From Bradyrhizobium sp. ARR65 (GTDB taxonomy: Bacteria > Pseudomonadota > Alphaproteobacteria > Rhizobiales > Xanthobacteraceae), in the NCBI RefSeq assembly GCF_000472385.1, contig NZ_AWZU01000007.1, forward strand, positions 161,835-225,834: DNA of 64,000 nt. The letters are read 5' to 3'. The notes under the pieces were generated by a model. The model was not told the origin of the DNA. It searched no databases and saw only the letters and a program-made list of their open reading frames with translations. Position numbers and translations under genes: made by a program. Below are positions 26,839 through 36,503 of the stretch, piece after piece (position 1 is the stretch's first letter; every line of letters starts with the position of its first letter).

Positions 26839-27825
26839 ATGGTCATGTTCTGGGTGACGCTGCTTGCCATCAGCATTCTCATCTACGTGCTGCTGGACGG
26901 CTTCGACTTAGGCGTCGGCATGCTCTTCGGCATAGCCAGAGGCGAGCCGTCACGGCACGCCATGATCAGTGCGGTGGCGCCGGTCTGGGACGGCAATGAG
27001 ACCTGGCTCGTCGTCTCGGGCGTGATCCTCTGGGGCGCTTTTCCCCTCGTCTATTCGATTCTGATGTCGGCGTTCTATCTCCCTGTCCTGTTGATGCTGG
27101 CGGGGCTCATCCTGCGCGGCGTAGCCTTCGAGTTTCGCTCCAAGGCCAAACGCATGCGCTGGATCTGGAACGCAAGTTTTGCGGCAGGCTCACTGGTCGC
27201 GACGTTCATCCAGGGTTTGATGGTAGGCGCTCTCGTCGAAGGTCTTCCAATCTCCGATGGCCGGTATGTTGGTGGCGAATTCGACTGGTTTGGCCCGTTC
27301 GCGGTGCTTTGCGGCGCGGGCCTGTGCATCGGCTACGCACTGCTCGGCGCCTGCTGGCTGGTGCGGAAATGCGGGGGTGAGGTCCGCGATCACGCCTACC
27401 GCCTCATTCCTTATCTGTCGGCTGCGCTGCTCGTCTTCCTGATCGCTGTGTTCGCCTATGCCCTGGCCGAACACCTGCCGGTCATGACGCGATGGCTTGA
27501 CCGGCCCTCCTTATTCGTCTTCCCGGTGATCGGCGCGCTGGGCGCAATCGCCCTCGCCGCCAGCGTTCATCGCCGCGACGACGCCCTGCCGTTCCCGATG
27601 GTCGCCGTCATTTTCGCAGCGGCCTTTGGCACGCTGGCGATCTCGTTCTGGCCCTACATGATTCCGTTCTCGATCACGATCGAACAGGCGGCCGCCCCTC
27701 ACTCAAGCCTCGCCTTCATGTTCTGGGGAGAGGGTCTCTTCGTGTTCCCGCTCATGCTGCTCTACACGATCATCAGCCTCTCCGTGTTTAGAGGCAAGAC
27801 CGCTGCGTCGACGGACAATTACTAG
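26839..27825 (+). CDS. cydB: Cytochrome bd-type quinol oxidase subunit II
   Basis: The 328-residue membrane protein with about eight segments starts with the typical LLAISILIYVLLDGFDLGVG, followed by WDGNETWLVVSGVILWGAFP, a signature of CydB/CioB. It pairs with subunit I to form the quinol oxidase. It starts two bases after the subunit I stop. A subunit of this length is slightly shorter than E. coli CydB (379) and close to CioB of alphaproteobacteria. It ends 72 bp before a split AEC transporter gene. Confidence 0.95.
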   Translation: MVMFWVTLLAISILIYVLLDGFDLGVGMLFGIARGEPSRHAMISAVAPVWDGNETWLVVSGVILWGAFPLVYSILMSAFYLPVLLMLAGLILRGVAFEFRSKAKRMRWIWNASFAAGSLVATFIQGLMVGALVEGLPISDGRYVGGEFDWFGPFAVLCGAGLCIGYALLGACWLVRKCGGEVRDHAYRLIPYLSAALLVFLIAVFAYALAEHLPVMTRWLDRPSLFVFPVIGALGAIALAASVHRRDDALPFPMVAVIFAAAFGTLAISFWPYMIPFSITIEQAAAPHSSLAFMFWGEGLFVFPLMLLYTIISLSVFRGKTAASTDNY

Positions 27826-27896
27826 AACGGAAGGGCTCGCGGCGTTCGCATTCCCGTTGGCAAAACGATCCGCAGCCCTCGCTAGAAAGCCGAAAC

Positions 27897-28843
27897 GTGA
27901 CACAGACTATTTTATCAGCATTGCTGCCGGTTGTATTCGTGGTCGCTCTGGGAGGGTTGGCAGCCCATTTTGACATCATTAAGAAGAGCGCGGCACCGCT
28001 GTTTGCGAAATTCGTCATCGACTTTGCGTTACCGCTCGCCCTCTTCGAAGGCGTAATGAGCGTCTCTCCGAGTGCGCTCAAAGATGGCCCCTTTCTGCTC
28101 GCGATTGCGGTCGGACTAATGGGCACCTACGTCTTCGCTTTGATGCTCAGTCGAGCGATCTTTCGCCATAGCCTAAGCGAAAGCGCGATGCAGGCGATTA
28201 CCTGCGCGTTTCCCAGCATGGCCTATTCGGGGCTTCCGGTGCTGGAGGCGGTGCTGGGGCCGGAGGGCGTGCCGGTGGTTGTGATCGGCAACCTCGTAAC
28301 CAGTCTGATCATGATCCCGCTCACGCTCATCCTGGCCGAAATCGGTCAGGGGGCACCGTTGCCAAAGGGAACATGATGTCACTCGCCGCCCACAGCCTTG
28401 TTGGCGCGGTCAAGCAGCCTCTGGTCTGGCTGCCTGCCGCGGGCGCCGCGCTCGCGCTCAGCGGCGTCCATCTTTCCCAGGTTCTCCAGCTCTCGTTTGA
28501 CTTGATCGGCAAGGCCGCCGCGGGCGTCGCGCTATTCGTGTTGGGACTGATCCTCTACGGCCAACGCTTCCGCATCAATCGCGACGTCGCGCTGAACGCG
28601 CTATTGAAAAACGTCGGACAGCCGGCCGTCCTCCTTGGGTTGGTGCTGTTGCTCGGCATTCAAGGAGCGTCGGCCAAGGAGCTGTTCCTGACCGGCGCGA
28701 TCCCGACGGCAACGACCGCATCCGTACTCGCGCTGCGCTATCACATCTACTCGGATGAAGCGGCAGCCTCCACGCTGCTGAGTACGGTCGGCTCGGTCGC
28801 AACCATTAGCATCGCCATCATCATGGCGGAGCAGTTCACATGA
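27897..28843 (+). pseudogene. AEC-family (auxin efflux carrier type) transporter, split by a frameshift
   Basis: Two adjacent frames make one AEC transporter of about 315 residues. The first, from GTG 27897, has 159 residues (LLPVVFVVALGGLAAHFDII ... LTLILAEIGQGAPLPKGT). The second, from ATG 28373, has 156 residues (AHSLVGAVKQPLVWLPAAGA ... SVATISIAIIMAEQF). They join at ATGA (28373-28376), where the family has one continuous cytoplasmic loop between the two five-helix halves. AEC carriers such as MdcF or MleP move malate, malonate or lactate. Either this is a frameshift mutation or the halves are made as two proteins by coupled translation from the overlapping ATGA. The position between cydB and a malic enzyme suits a dicarboxylate carrier. 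Sequencing error is also possible. Confidence 0.75.
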
Positions 28844-29010
28844 TGCGATCCCAGCCAATCACTTACGAAGTGGCAAGATCGCGCAAAACGCCGCAACACC
28901 CACAAAGCGAGTGAGCGACGCATGGGTCACTTGGATATTTCAGCATCGGCAAGGATCTGACGCGTTCGATACCGCGACGTATCAAGGCAAATTCGACGGA
29001 GTGATTGTAG

Positions 29011-30666
29011 ATGACCGCACTCATCAACAAGAAGACCGCACCGACGCTGGGCCACCCCACTGGTTACCAATTGCTGCACAATCCGCGCCTCAACAAGGGC
29101 ACGGCCTTTACCGATGCGGAGCGCCGAGCCTGGGGTCTCGAAGGTCTGCTCCCCCCCGCGGTCACCAATATGGCGCTGCAGGTGGCGCGCCGGCACGCCG
29201 AAATCGCCGCGCTCGACAACGATCTGCAGAAATATCTCGTTCTATCAGATCTGCAGGTGCGCAACGAGTCGCTGTATTACGCCGTCCTGATGTCGGACCC
29301 GGCGACCTACATGCCGATCGTCTATACGCCGACCGTCGGAGAGGCGTGCCAGAAGTTCGGCCATATCTTCCGGGCGCCGCGCGGCATGTACTTGCCGATC
29401 ACCGCGCGCGGCCGGCTGAAGGAGCTGTTGTCCAACTGGCCGGAAAAGGATGTGCGCTTCATCGTTGTCACCGACGGCGAGCGCATCCTCGGTCTCGGCG
29501 ATCTCGGCGCCGGCGGCATGGGCATTCCGATCGGCAAACTGGCACTATATACCGCCTGTGCCGGCGTGCCGCCACAAGGCTGTCTGCCGGTCGTTCTCGA
29601 CGTGGGCACCAACAATCAGGCGCTGCTCGACGACCCGCTTTACCTTGGTCTGCGCCAGCACCGCGAGCGCGGTGATGACTATCTAGCCTTTGTCGACGAG
29701 TTCGTCGAAGCGGTGCAGCAGCTCTACCCGAAATGCTGCATCCAGTGGGAGGACTTCGCCAACTTCAACGCAGTCCCGATTTTGGCGCGCTATCGCGACA
29801 ATGTCTGCACCTTCAACGATGACATCCAGGGCACTGCGGGCATCGCGCTGGCCGGCATTCTCGCCGCCTCCCGCATTACCGGACAGAAGCTCTCCGAGCA
29901 GCGCTTCCTGTTTCTCGGCGCGGGATCAGCCGCTACGGGCATCGCCGAACTGATCAGCCTCGCGATGGCGCGGGAGGGCATGGACCTCGCCGCGGCGCGG
30001 CGCCACAACGCGCTATTTGACATCAACGGCCTGCTGGTCACCTCGCGCACCGATCTCGCCGAATTTCAAAAGCCGTTCGCCGACGATCGACCGCCAATCT
30101 CCACTTTTGTCGAAGCGGTCGAGGCGGTGCGGCCGACTGCCATCATCGGCGTCAGCGCCGTGCCAAAACTGTTCAATCGCGAGGTGATCGAGGCGATGGC
30201 CCGGATCAACGAGCGTCCCATTATCTTCCCTTACTCGAACCCGACCTCCCGCTCCGAATGCACGGCCGAGGAGGCCTATCGCTGGTCCGACGGTCGGGCC
30301 ATTTTCGCCAGCGGCAGTCCGTTTCCGCCGGTCGAGATCGCCGGGCGGCGCTTCGTGCCGGGCCAAGGCAACAACGTCTACATCTTTCCGGCCATGGGCA
30401 TGGCGGTGTTTGCCACTGAAGCGACGCGTGTGACCGATGAGATGTTCCTGGTTGCTGCGCAAGCTCTCGCCGAGCAGGTCACCGAGGAAAACCTTTCGAT
30501 CGGGCTGATCTACCCGCCGCAGAGCCGTATCCTTGAGGCGTCGCTCCATGTCGCCGAACGGGTTGCGGCGTGCATTTTCCACCAGGGACTGGCGGGGGTG
30601 AAGCGGCCGGACGATATCGGCGCGCTGATCCGCAGCCGCGTCTACCGTCCCACTTATCTGGAGTGA
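29011..30666 (+). CDS. NAD-dependent malic enzyme (first paralogue)
   Basis: The 551-residue oxidative decarboxylase converts malate to pyruvate and CO2. The family marks are NKGTAFTDAERRAWGLEGLL, the catalytic Tyr segment YMPIVYTPTVG, the catalytic Lys in [18 protein letters not shown], the metal-binding [18 protein letters not shown] and the NAD-site [16 protein letters not shown]. The length and architecture are of the large MaeA/ScfA class, without the phosphotransacetylase domain of MaeB. It is followed five bases later by NDH-2, which could reoxidise the NADH formed. A paralogue lies at 36504-38156. Confidence 0.95.
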   Translation: MTALINKKTAPTLGHPTGYQLLHNPRLNKGTAFTDAERRAWGLEGLLPPAVTNMALQVARRHAEIAALDNDLQKYLVLSDLQVRNESLYYAVLMSDPATYMPIVYTPTVGEACQKFGHIFRAPRGMYLPITARGRLKELLSNWPEKDVRFIVVTDGERILGLGDLGAGGMGIPIGKLALYTACAGVPPQGCLPVVLDVGTNNQALLDDPLYLGLRQHRERGDDYLAFVDEFVEAVQQLYPKCCIQWEDFANFNAVPILARYRDNVCTFNDDIQGTAGIALAGILAASRITGQKLSEQRFLFLGAGSAATGIAELISLAMAREGMDLAAARRHNALFDINGLLVTSRTDLAEFQKPFADDRPPISTFVEAVEAVRPTAIIGVSAVPKLFNREVIEAMARINERPIIFPYSNPTSRSECTAEEAYRWSDGRAIFASGSPFPPVEIAGRRFVPGQGNNVYIFPAMGMAVFATEATRVTDEMFLVAAQALAEQVTEENLSIGLIYPPQSRILEASLHVAERVAACIFHQGLAGVKRPDDIGALIRSRVYRPTYLE

Positions 30667-30671
30667 GATCG

Positions 30672-32081
30672 ATGGCGGAGATCCTCGATCGTCAGATCGA
30701 TCATGACTTGGTGCGCCCAACTCCGCGCTCCGAGACGACGACGCTGCGCGCTGGCAAGCGCGTTGGCGAGACGGCGCTGCACCGCGTCGTCGTCGTTGGG
30801 GGCGGCGCGGCTGGGCTGGAACTAGTCACCCGACTCGGCGATCGCCTCGGCAGGCGCTCGCGGGCATCGGTCACCCTGATCGACTCTGCGCGGACCCATC
30901 TATGGAAGCCGCTCTTGCACTCTGTGGCAGCCGGCAGCATCGATTCCGGCGAATACGAGGTCAACTACCTTGCCCAGGCGCATTGGCACGGCTTCCGCTA
31001 TCACTTCGGCGAGATGATCGGGCTCGATCGGGAAAGGAAGGAAGTGCGCCTCGCTGCCACTGTCGACGAGGAAGGACGTCAGATCACGCCGCTGCGCTCA
31101 GTGGGATACGACACATTGGTGATGGCGATCGGCAGCGTGACCAACGATTTCGGCACGCGCGGCGTCGCAAAATATGCCGTGCCCTTGGAAACGCCGGCGC
31201 AAGCGGAGCGGTTCAACCGACGCCTGGTCAACGCCTGTCTGCGCGCTCAGACGCAGCCAGGCCCGGTGCGGCCGGGCCAACTTCATGTGGCGATCGTCGG
31301 CGCCGGTGCGACCGGCACCGAATTGGCCGCCGAGCTTTATCGCACGACGCGAGAAGTTGTTGCCTATGGCCTCGATCGCATCGACCCCGAACGCGACATC
31401 CGCATCGTTTTGATTGAGGCTGCAAAGCGCATCCTGCCTGGTCTGCCGCAGCGCATCTCGAAGGCGACGCAACGGCTCCTCGACCAGATCGGCGTCGAGG
31501 TCCGTACCGGCGCCAAAGTGAAGGAGGTGACGGCGCAGGGCCTCACGCTCGCCGACGGCTCCTTCATCGCCTCCGAGCTCGTGGTATGGGCAGCGGGCGT
31601 GAAGGCTCCGGACGTGTTAGGGCGACTCGACGGCTTGGAGACCAATCGCATCAATCAGCTTGTCGTCGAGCCGACATTGCAGACGACTCGCGATCCCGCG
31701 ATCTTCGCGATCGGCGACTGCGCCGCCTGTCCTCGCCCAGGCTCATCAGCGCCAGTGCCGCCGCGGGCGCAGGCGGCGCATCAAGAAGCATCGCATATGG
31801 CGCACCAGATCGAGCGCCGTTTGCGCGGCCAGACTTTGCGGCCTTATGCATATCGTGACTTCGGTTCGCTGGTTTCCCTCGGCAGATGGAGCACGGTCGG
31901 AAACCTGATGGGTTTCCTTTCGGGCCGCAGCATCTTCGTCGCCGGCCTGTTTGCCCGGGTCATGTACCTCTCGCTGCGCATCATGCACGAACGAGCGATC
32001 GGCGGCACGCCGCGTGCCGTACTGAGCCTCCTAGCCCGGGCTCTGGCGCATCGCGCCGGCCCACCGGTGAAGCTGCATTGA
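30672..32081 (+). CDS. ndh: Type II NADH:quinone oxidoreductase (NDH-2)
   Basis: The 469-residue flavoprotein has a first dinucleotide-binding motif VVVVGGGAAGLELVTRLG (FAD, about residues 38-56), a second one VAIVGAGATGTELAAELYR (NADH, about residues 207-225) and the FAD-contacting AIFAIGDCAACPRP near residue 340. The C-terminal amphipathic region (GRSIFVAGLFARVMYLSLRI) would attach it to the inner membrane. It transfers electrons from NADH to quinone without pumping protons. ATG 30672 follows the malic enzyme stop by five bases, so the two are co-transcribed. Alternatives such as sulfide:quinone reductase are less likely, because the Cys pattern of SQR is absent. Confidence 0.92.
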   Translation: MAEILDRQIDHDLVRPTPRSETTTLRAGKRVGETALHRVVVVGGGAAGLELVTRLGDRLGRRSRASVTLIDSARTHLWKPLLHSVAAGSIDSGEYEVNYLAQAHWHGFRYHFGEMIGLDRERKEVRLAATVDEEGRQITPLRSVGYDTLVMAIGSVTNDFGTRGVAKYAVPLETPAQAERFNRRLVNACLRAQTQPGPVRPGQLHVAIVGAGATGTELAAELYRTTREVVAYGLDRIDPERDIRIVLIEAAKRILPGLPQRISKATQRLLDQIGVEVRTGAKVKEVTAQGLTLADGSFIASELVVWAAGVKAPDVLGRLDGLETNRINQLVVEPTLQTTRDPAIFAIGDCAACPRPGSSAPVPPRAQAAHQEASHMAHQIERRLRGQTLRPYAYRDFGSLVSLGRWSTVGNLMGFLSGRSIFVAGLFARVMYLSLRIMHERAIGGTPRAVLSLLARALAHRAGPPVKLH

Positions 32082-32295
32082 CGCTGGGGTACTCGACGCA
32101 ATGGGAAACGATATGACGGCTGTTATCGTCGGCCACAATGATGCGCAAATCAGCGCAACGCAAAGCCGAACGCAGCAAAGTCGACAAAGCCAGTCATCGG
32201 AATTGTATTTAGTCGCTTTGGGCAGTGCCGATCGTCCCCGCGACACCAGGTTCGCCACGCCCCATCATAGAGGGTCCCTCTTGGCCAAGGATGCC

Positions 32296-33252
32296 ATGAC
32301 GCAGAGCATCTTTTTCTCGACCGCCGGCATGGAGGGACAGCAGAGCGTCGGGGCCTGGAGACAGGCCATGGCCGAAGTATACTGTCGGCTCGATATCCAG
32401 TCCGCACATGCCGATCGAGTGCGCGGCGAAATTCGGGCTTGGCAATCGGACGTCCTGGGAGTCTCGAATATCAGGGCGGACGCGTACCGCATAATCCGTC
32501 GCAGGGAGGCGGCGAAGGCCGACAAAACCGAAAATTTCATTTTCTCGTTTCCGACCCGCCAGGGGAGGCGCTTCGAGCAGCGCGGTCGCGAGTGCCTGGT
32601 GCCGCCGGGCGGCGTCTTCATCTTGAATGCAGCGGAGCCCTATGTGGTCGATGTGCCCGACGCTGCGGAGAGCATCACGCTCAAGGTTAATCGCGAGCGC
32701 CTTGCCGGCCGCATCGCCGGAATTGATGACTTGTGCGCAAGCGCCGACTTCACCAGCCCGCTGTTAGCGCCCGCCATTACCACCCTCGGCGAGCAGGTGC
32801 TCAAGCTGCAACCGACAGAGCACACCGCGCGGATCGAAGATTCCATTATCGACCTGCTTTGCCTCATGATCGAATGCCATGATCAGGGGGATACTGGTGC
32901 CCTCATCAGGCAGACCCTTGGCACATCCCTGTTCAACCGGGTCAACGCCTACATCCGACGAAATTTCGCAGATCATTCGTTGACACCAGACCGCGTCGCC
33001 GCCGATCACCGAATTTCGGTTCGCTACTTGCACAAGATCTTCCATTTTCACGGCACGACGTTCGGACAGGTCCTGCGAGAAGAAAGGCTGAGACAGGCGC
33101 ATCAGCTCATTATCGGCAGCCGCCATCACGGCACGACCAATTTTGGAGAAGTTGCTTACCGCTGCGGATTCGGAAGCCAGTCACACTTCTCCGTCAGCTA
33201 CAAAAACCGCTTTGGCATTTCGCCACGCAGGACACTTCTTGCCGCTGAGTGA
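32296..33252 (+). CDS. AraC-family regulator with AraC-binding-like N-terminal domain
   Basis: The 318-residue protein has an N-terminal domain of the AraC_binding_2 type (FFSTAGMEGQQSVGAWRQAM ... GGVFILNAAEPYVVDV) and a C-terminal AraC DNA-binding region (LTPDRVAADHRISVRYLHKI, then GEVAYRCGFGSQSHFSVSYK and FGISPRRTL). The frame is open upstream to 32101, but AAGG before ATG 32296 and the domain start decide the beginning. It lies between the malic enzyme/NDH-2 pair and lutABC, so lactate or dicarboxylate utilisation is a plausible target. In other bacteria this domain type controls varied catabolic genes. Confidence 0.9.
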   Translation: MTQSIFFSTAGMEGQQSVGAWRQAMAEVYCRLDIQSAHADRVRGEIRAWQSDVLGVSNIRADAYRIIRRREAAKADKTENFIFSFPTRQGRRFEQRGRECLVPPGGVFILNAAEPYVVDVPDAAESITLKVNRERLAGRIAGIDDLCASADFTSPLLAPAITTLGEQVLKLQPTEHTARIEDSIIDLLCLMIECHDQGDTGALIRQTLGTSLFNRVNAYIRRNFADHSLTPDRVAADHRISVRYLHKIFHFHGTTFGQVLREERLRQAHQLIIGSRHHGTTNFGEVAYRCGFGSQSHFSVSYKNRFGISPRRTLLAAE

Positions 33253-33580
33253 TGGCGCAAGCATCCCAGCAGCGTGCGCTCCGGAGAAAAACACAGTGCT
33301 CTCCCCGAAAAGACAGGTGCCCAGCTAGGAGCTAACCTCCCTCTATCGCACATCGGCGTTATTCCAGAAGCAGCAGGACTCAGATGACCACGGCGCAACA
33401 TCCGCAGATTGAGCTAGGATCACACGCGCCTAAGGAACCTAAGTCTTTTGGACGCGGCGTGGCGTGGTTAGGCCCGGTGGCAGCATCGCTCCGACAAATA
33501 CCGCTTAATGCAGCGCTGTCGAGCACCGGCAGGACGACAAAAAGGTGAAATCCAATACGTCCGAGATAATGGAGTAATAC
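33253..33580. other. Intergenic region before lutABC
   Basis: This region of about 330 bp must carry the lut promoter. No clear operator palindrome, terminator or small gene was recognised. Confidence 0.5.
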
Positions 33581-34324
33581 ATGCGAATTGGGCTTTTCGT
33601 ACCTTGCTACATCGATGCTTTCTTTCCGCAAGTCGGCATTGCGACTCTCGAGTTGCTGGAACGCTTCGGACATGAGGTCGTGTACCCTCGTGACCAGACC
33701 TGTTGCGGACAACCGATGGCGAACAGCGGGTTCAACGCCGAATGTGCGGCTACGGAGGCGCTGTTCGTGCGCAATTTCTCCGGCTTCGACTATGTTGTAG
33801 GACCGTCCGGCAGCTGCGTTCACCACGTGCGCGATAATTTCGACGCCATCGAGCAGAGCGACGAGGTGAAGCAGGTTCGTGCCCGCACCTACGAGCTCGT
33901 CGAATTCCTGCACGACATCCTGAAGGTCGATGCGTTTCCGTGGGCCAGGTTTCCGCATCGCGTCGGCCTGCACAACAGCTGCGGCACCTTGCGCCGGCTT
34001 AAGCACGCCAAACCCTCCGAGCTGAACGAGCCGTTCTTCTCCAAGCCAATGGATCTGCTGTCAAAGGTCGACGGTATCGAATTCGTTATGCCGGCGCGAC
34101 CTGACGAGTGTTGCGGCTTCGGCGGCACCTTCTCGGTGTTCGAGGAAGTCGTTTCCACCAAGATGGGATACGACAAGGTCAGCGATCATGCCCGCGCCGG
34201 CGCCGAGTACATCGTATCGGCCGACAGCTCCTGCCTGATGCATCAGCAAGGCTGCGCCGAGCGCATAGGCGTGCCGCTCAAGTTCATCCACATCGCGGAA
34301 ATATTGAACGGAGCCAGTGCATGA
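33581..34324 (+). CDS. lutA: L-lactate utilisation protein LutA-like, cysteine-rich Fe-S subunit
   Basis: The 247-residue protein has two CCG-type domains. The first ends in RDQTCCGQPMANSG (about residue 46), and the second includes HNSCGTLRRLKHA and DECCGFGGTFSVFEE. These motifs bind Fe-S clusters in heterodisulfide-reductase-like subunits, glycolate oxidase GlcF and LutA. With LutB and LutC it forms a lactate dehydrogenase complex that oxidises L-lactate to pyruvate. It overlaps lutB by four bases (ATGA). Glycolate oxidation is a less likely alternative, because the three-gene order A-B-C is diagnostic of Lut. Confidence 0.93.
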   Translation: MRIGLFVPCYIDAFFPQVGIATLELLERFGHEVVYPRDQTCCGQPMANSGFNAECAATEALFVRNFSGFDYVVGPSGSCVHHVRDNFDAIEQSDEVKQVRARTYELVEFLHDILKVDAFPWARFPHRVGLHNSCGTLRRLKHAKPSELNEPFFSKPMDLLSKVDGIEFVMPARPDECCGFGGTFSVFEEVVSTKMGYDKVSDHARAGAEYIVSADSSCLMHQQGCAERIGVPLKFIHIAEILNGASA

Positions 34325-35877
34325 CCAGCCCTGCTGAGCAATCGTCCGGCTCTGCCGTCCTGCATCCAGAGATGGTGGCTGCCGAGGACACTCATGCCAT
34401 CTACCGCGACGGCCATCGCCTCGATCACGCCGAGGGCGCCTCAAAACCATTTCGCTCGCAGCCCGAACCGCAGCCGCGCGGCGCGAAGGTCCACGGTAAT
34501 CGGCCGATCAACCAGGCGGAAGCGGCTGCGCGCTTCATTGCTGCGCCCGAGCACGAAAAGATGCATGACGAGCGCCTCTGGGATCTGCGCCAGAAGCGCG
34601 ACCGTGAAATGCATCACATTCCGGAATGGGAACAGCTCCGCTCGCTTGCCTCCGCCATCAAGGAGCACACGCTCACCCATCTCGATGAATACCTCGATCA
34701 ATTCGAGGCCAACGCGCGGGCGAACGGCATTCATGTGCACTGGGCCCGCGACGCCGCCGAGCACAACAGGATCGTCCATGGCATCCTTAGCGACCACGGC
34801 GCGAAATCGCTGATCAAGAGCAAATCGATGCTGACCGAGGAGTGCGGCTTCCGCCATTACATGGCTTCCGTCGGGATTGAGGTGACCGAAACAGATTTGG
34901 GAGAGCGCATCCAGCAACTCGACAAGGAAGACCCGAGCCATATCGTGGTGCCGGCCGTGCACAAGCTCCGGACAGATGTGGCGAAGGTATTCGCCGACAC
35001 GATCGGCACCGATCCCGACAACAACGACGTCCATTATCTCGCCGAAGCGCAGCGCGAGGCGACGCGTCCGCTGATCCTCGCCGCCGATGCTGGCATGACG
35101 GGAGGCAATTTCGTCGTCGCGGAGACTGGCACCTTCGTCGTTTGCACCAATGAGGGAAATGCCGACCTGTCGGCTAACGTCCCGAAACTGCATATCGCCT
35201 CGATCGGTATCGAGAAGATCATTCCTCGCCTGGAACATCTGGCAGTGTTTGTTCGCCTGCTGTCGCGCAGCGCGCTGGGTTCGCCGATGACGCAGTACAC
35301 CTCGCACTTCCGCGGCCCGCGGGCTGGCGGCGAGATGCATGTGGTGCTGGTGGATAATGGCCGCTCCGAGCGTCTCGGCCTGGAAGAGTTTTGGACCTCG
35401 CTCAAATGCATCCGCTGCGGTGCGTGCATGAATACCTGCCCGGCCTATCGGCGCAGCGGCGGCCTGAGCTACGGCGCAACCTACTCCGGTCCGATCGGCC
35501 TCATCATCGATCCAACCTTCAACGCACGCAAGTACAGCAACTTGCCTTTCGCCTCATCGCTCAATGGCAGTTGCAGCAATGTCTGTCCGGTGAGGATCAA
35601 TATTCATGAGCAGATCTACGCCTGGCGAAGGGAATTGGTGAAGCGGCATGACGTCCCGCTGGTCAAGAAAGCCGCGATGAAAGCCGCCGGCGAGTTGCTG
35701 TCCCGGCCCGTAGCCTACCGCGCTGCGATCGCGGCTGCTGATGTTGCGCTGGCGCATCTGCCGCGCTTCGTCATCTACAACGGCCTCAATGCCTGGGGAA
35801 AGCACCGCGAGGTGCCGCATCCGCCGAAGCACACCTTCCACAGCTGGTACCAGGCAAACCGCGGAGGCAAGCAATGA
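34321..35877 (+). CDS. lutB: L-lactate utilisation protein LutB-like, 4Fe-4S ferredoxin-type subunit
   Basis: The 518-residue protein has a large LUD domain (about residues 100-330: EECGFRHYMASVGIEVTETD, VAETGTFVVCTNEGNA) followed by a 4Fe-4S site CIRCGACMNTCPAY near residue 360 and a second Cys group (SSLNGSCSNVCPVRINIHEQ). In E. coli YkgF the second group reads LCGAC; here the first Cys position is Asn, a variant I believe occurs in other LutB proteins. The first 70 residues are an extension without motif. It overlaps lutA and lutC by ATGA on each side, so the complex is made by coupled translation. Confidence 0.92.
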   Translation: MTSPAEQSSGSAVLHPEMVAAEDTHAIYRDGHRLDHAEGASKPFRSQPEPQPRGAKVHGNRPINQAEAAARFIAAPEHEKMHDERLWDLRQKRDREMHHIPEWEQLRSLASAIKEHTLTHLDEYLDQFEANARANGIHVHWARDAAEHNRIVHGILSDHGAKSLIKSKSMLTEECGFRHYMASVGIEVTETDLGERIQQLDKEDPSHIVVPAVHKLRTDVAKVFADTIGTDPDNNDVHYLAEAQREATRPLILAADAGMTGGNFVVAETGTFVVCTNEGNADLSANVPKLHIASIGIEKIIPRLEHLAVFVRLLSRSALGSPMTQYTSHFRGPRAGGEMHVVLVDNGRSERLGLEEFWTSLKCIRCGACMNTCPAYRRSGGLSYGATYSGPIGLIIDPTFNARKYSNLPFASSLNGSCSNVCPVRINIHEQIYAWRRELVKRHDVPLVKKAAMKAAGELLSRPVAYRAAIAAADVALAHLPRFVIYNGLNAWGKHREVPHPPKHTFHSWYQANRGGKQ

Positions 35878-36470
35878 CGAGCCGCGATGATATCCTGGCG
35901 TCGATCCGGGCCAACCTGCCGCGAGTCGACCGGCCGCTGCCGCACGTTCCCCTTTTCGACGAGAGCCCTCCCCCATCGCTTCTCTCCGCGTTCAAAAAGA
36001 GCCTGGAGCGCATGGGAGGGATATTCCTCGACCCGCCTGATACCGGCGATGTCCTCGCGCCGGTGCGCGCGAAGATCGCAAGCGCGAAAGTCGTGTGTTC
36101 GACCGTGCCGGAGATCGCCGGCAACCGCGATATCGCGAGAGTCGATGCCACGCAGGACCTTGCGGATGTGGATTTCGCGATCGTCCGCGCTACCTTTGCC
36201 GTGGCCGAAACTGGTTCCGTGCTCCTGAGCGACACGGACCTACACGTCAACGCAGTTGCGTACCTCGCCCAGCACCTGATCGTGCTGCTTGATCCCGCCG
36301 ACATCGTTGTCAACCTGCATCACGCCTATCGCCGACCCGAATTCCGCGATCGGCACTATGCCAGCTTCCACACTGGTCCCTCCGCCACGGCGGACATTGA
36401 GGGCGTGCTTATCCATGGCGCGCAGGGCGTCCGCTCGCTGTCTGTTCTGCCTAGCCCCAGAACTCTCTAA
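35874..36470 (+). CDS. lutC: L-lactate utilisation protein LutC-like (LUD domain)
   Basis: The 198-residue LUD-domain protein (MTSRDDILASIRANLP at the start, ATFAVAETGSVLLSD and PSATADIEGVLIHGAQGVRS towards the end) is the third Lut component. ATGADIE/ATADIE-like segments are typical of the family. The small start helix SRDDILASIRANL is common to LutC. It overlaps lutB by ATGA and is followed 33 bp later by the second malic enzyme. The role in the lactate complex is known by genetics in Bacillus. The exact reaction step is not clear from sequence. Confidence 0.92.
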   Translation: MTSRDDILASIRANLPRVDRPLPHVPLFDESPPPSLLSAFKKSLERMGGIFLDPPDTGDVLAPVRAKIASAKVVCSTVPEIAGNRDIARVDATQDLADVDFAIVRATFAVAETGSVLLSDTDLHVNAVAYLAQHLIVLLDPADIVVNLHHAYRRPEFRDRHYASFHTGPSATADIEGVLIHGAQGVRSLSVLPSPRTL

Positions 36471-36503
36471 ACCCGACCGACTTCACCACAGGAGAAGAAG
36501 TAC

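Noticed and set aside
34321..35877. Missing cysteine in the second Fe-S site of LutB as a defect
   Set aside because: The Asn-for-Cys form (LNGSC) is, as far as I recall, common in other LutB proteins, so it is not treated as damage.
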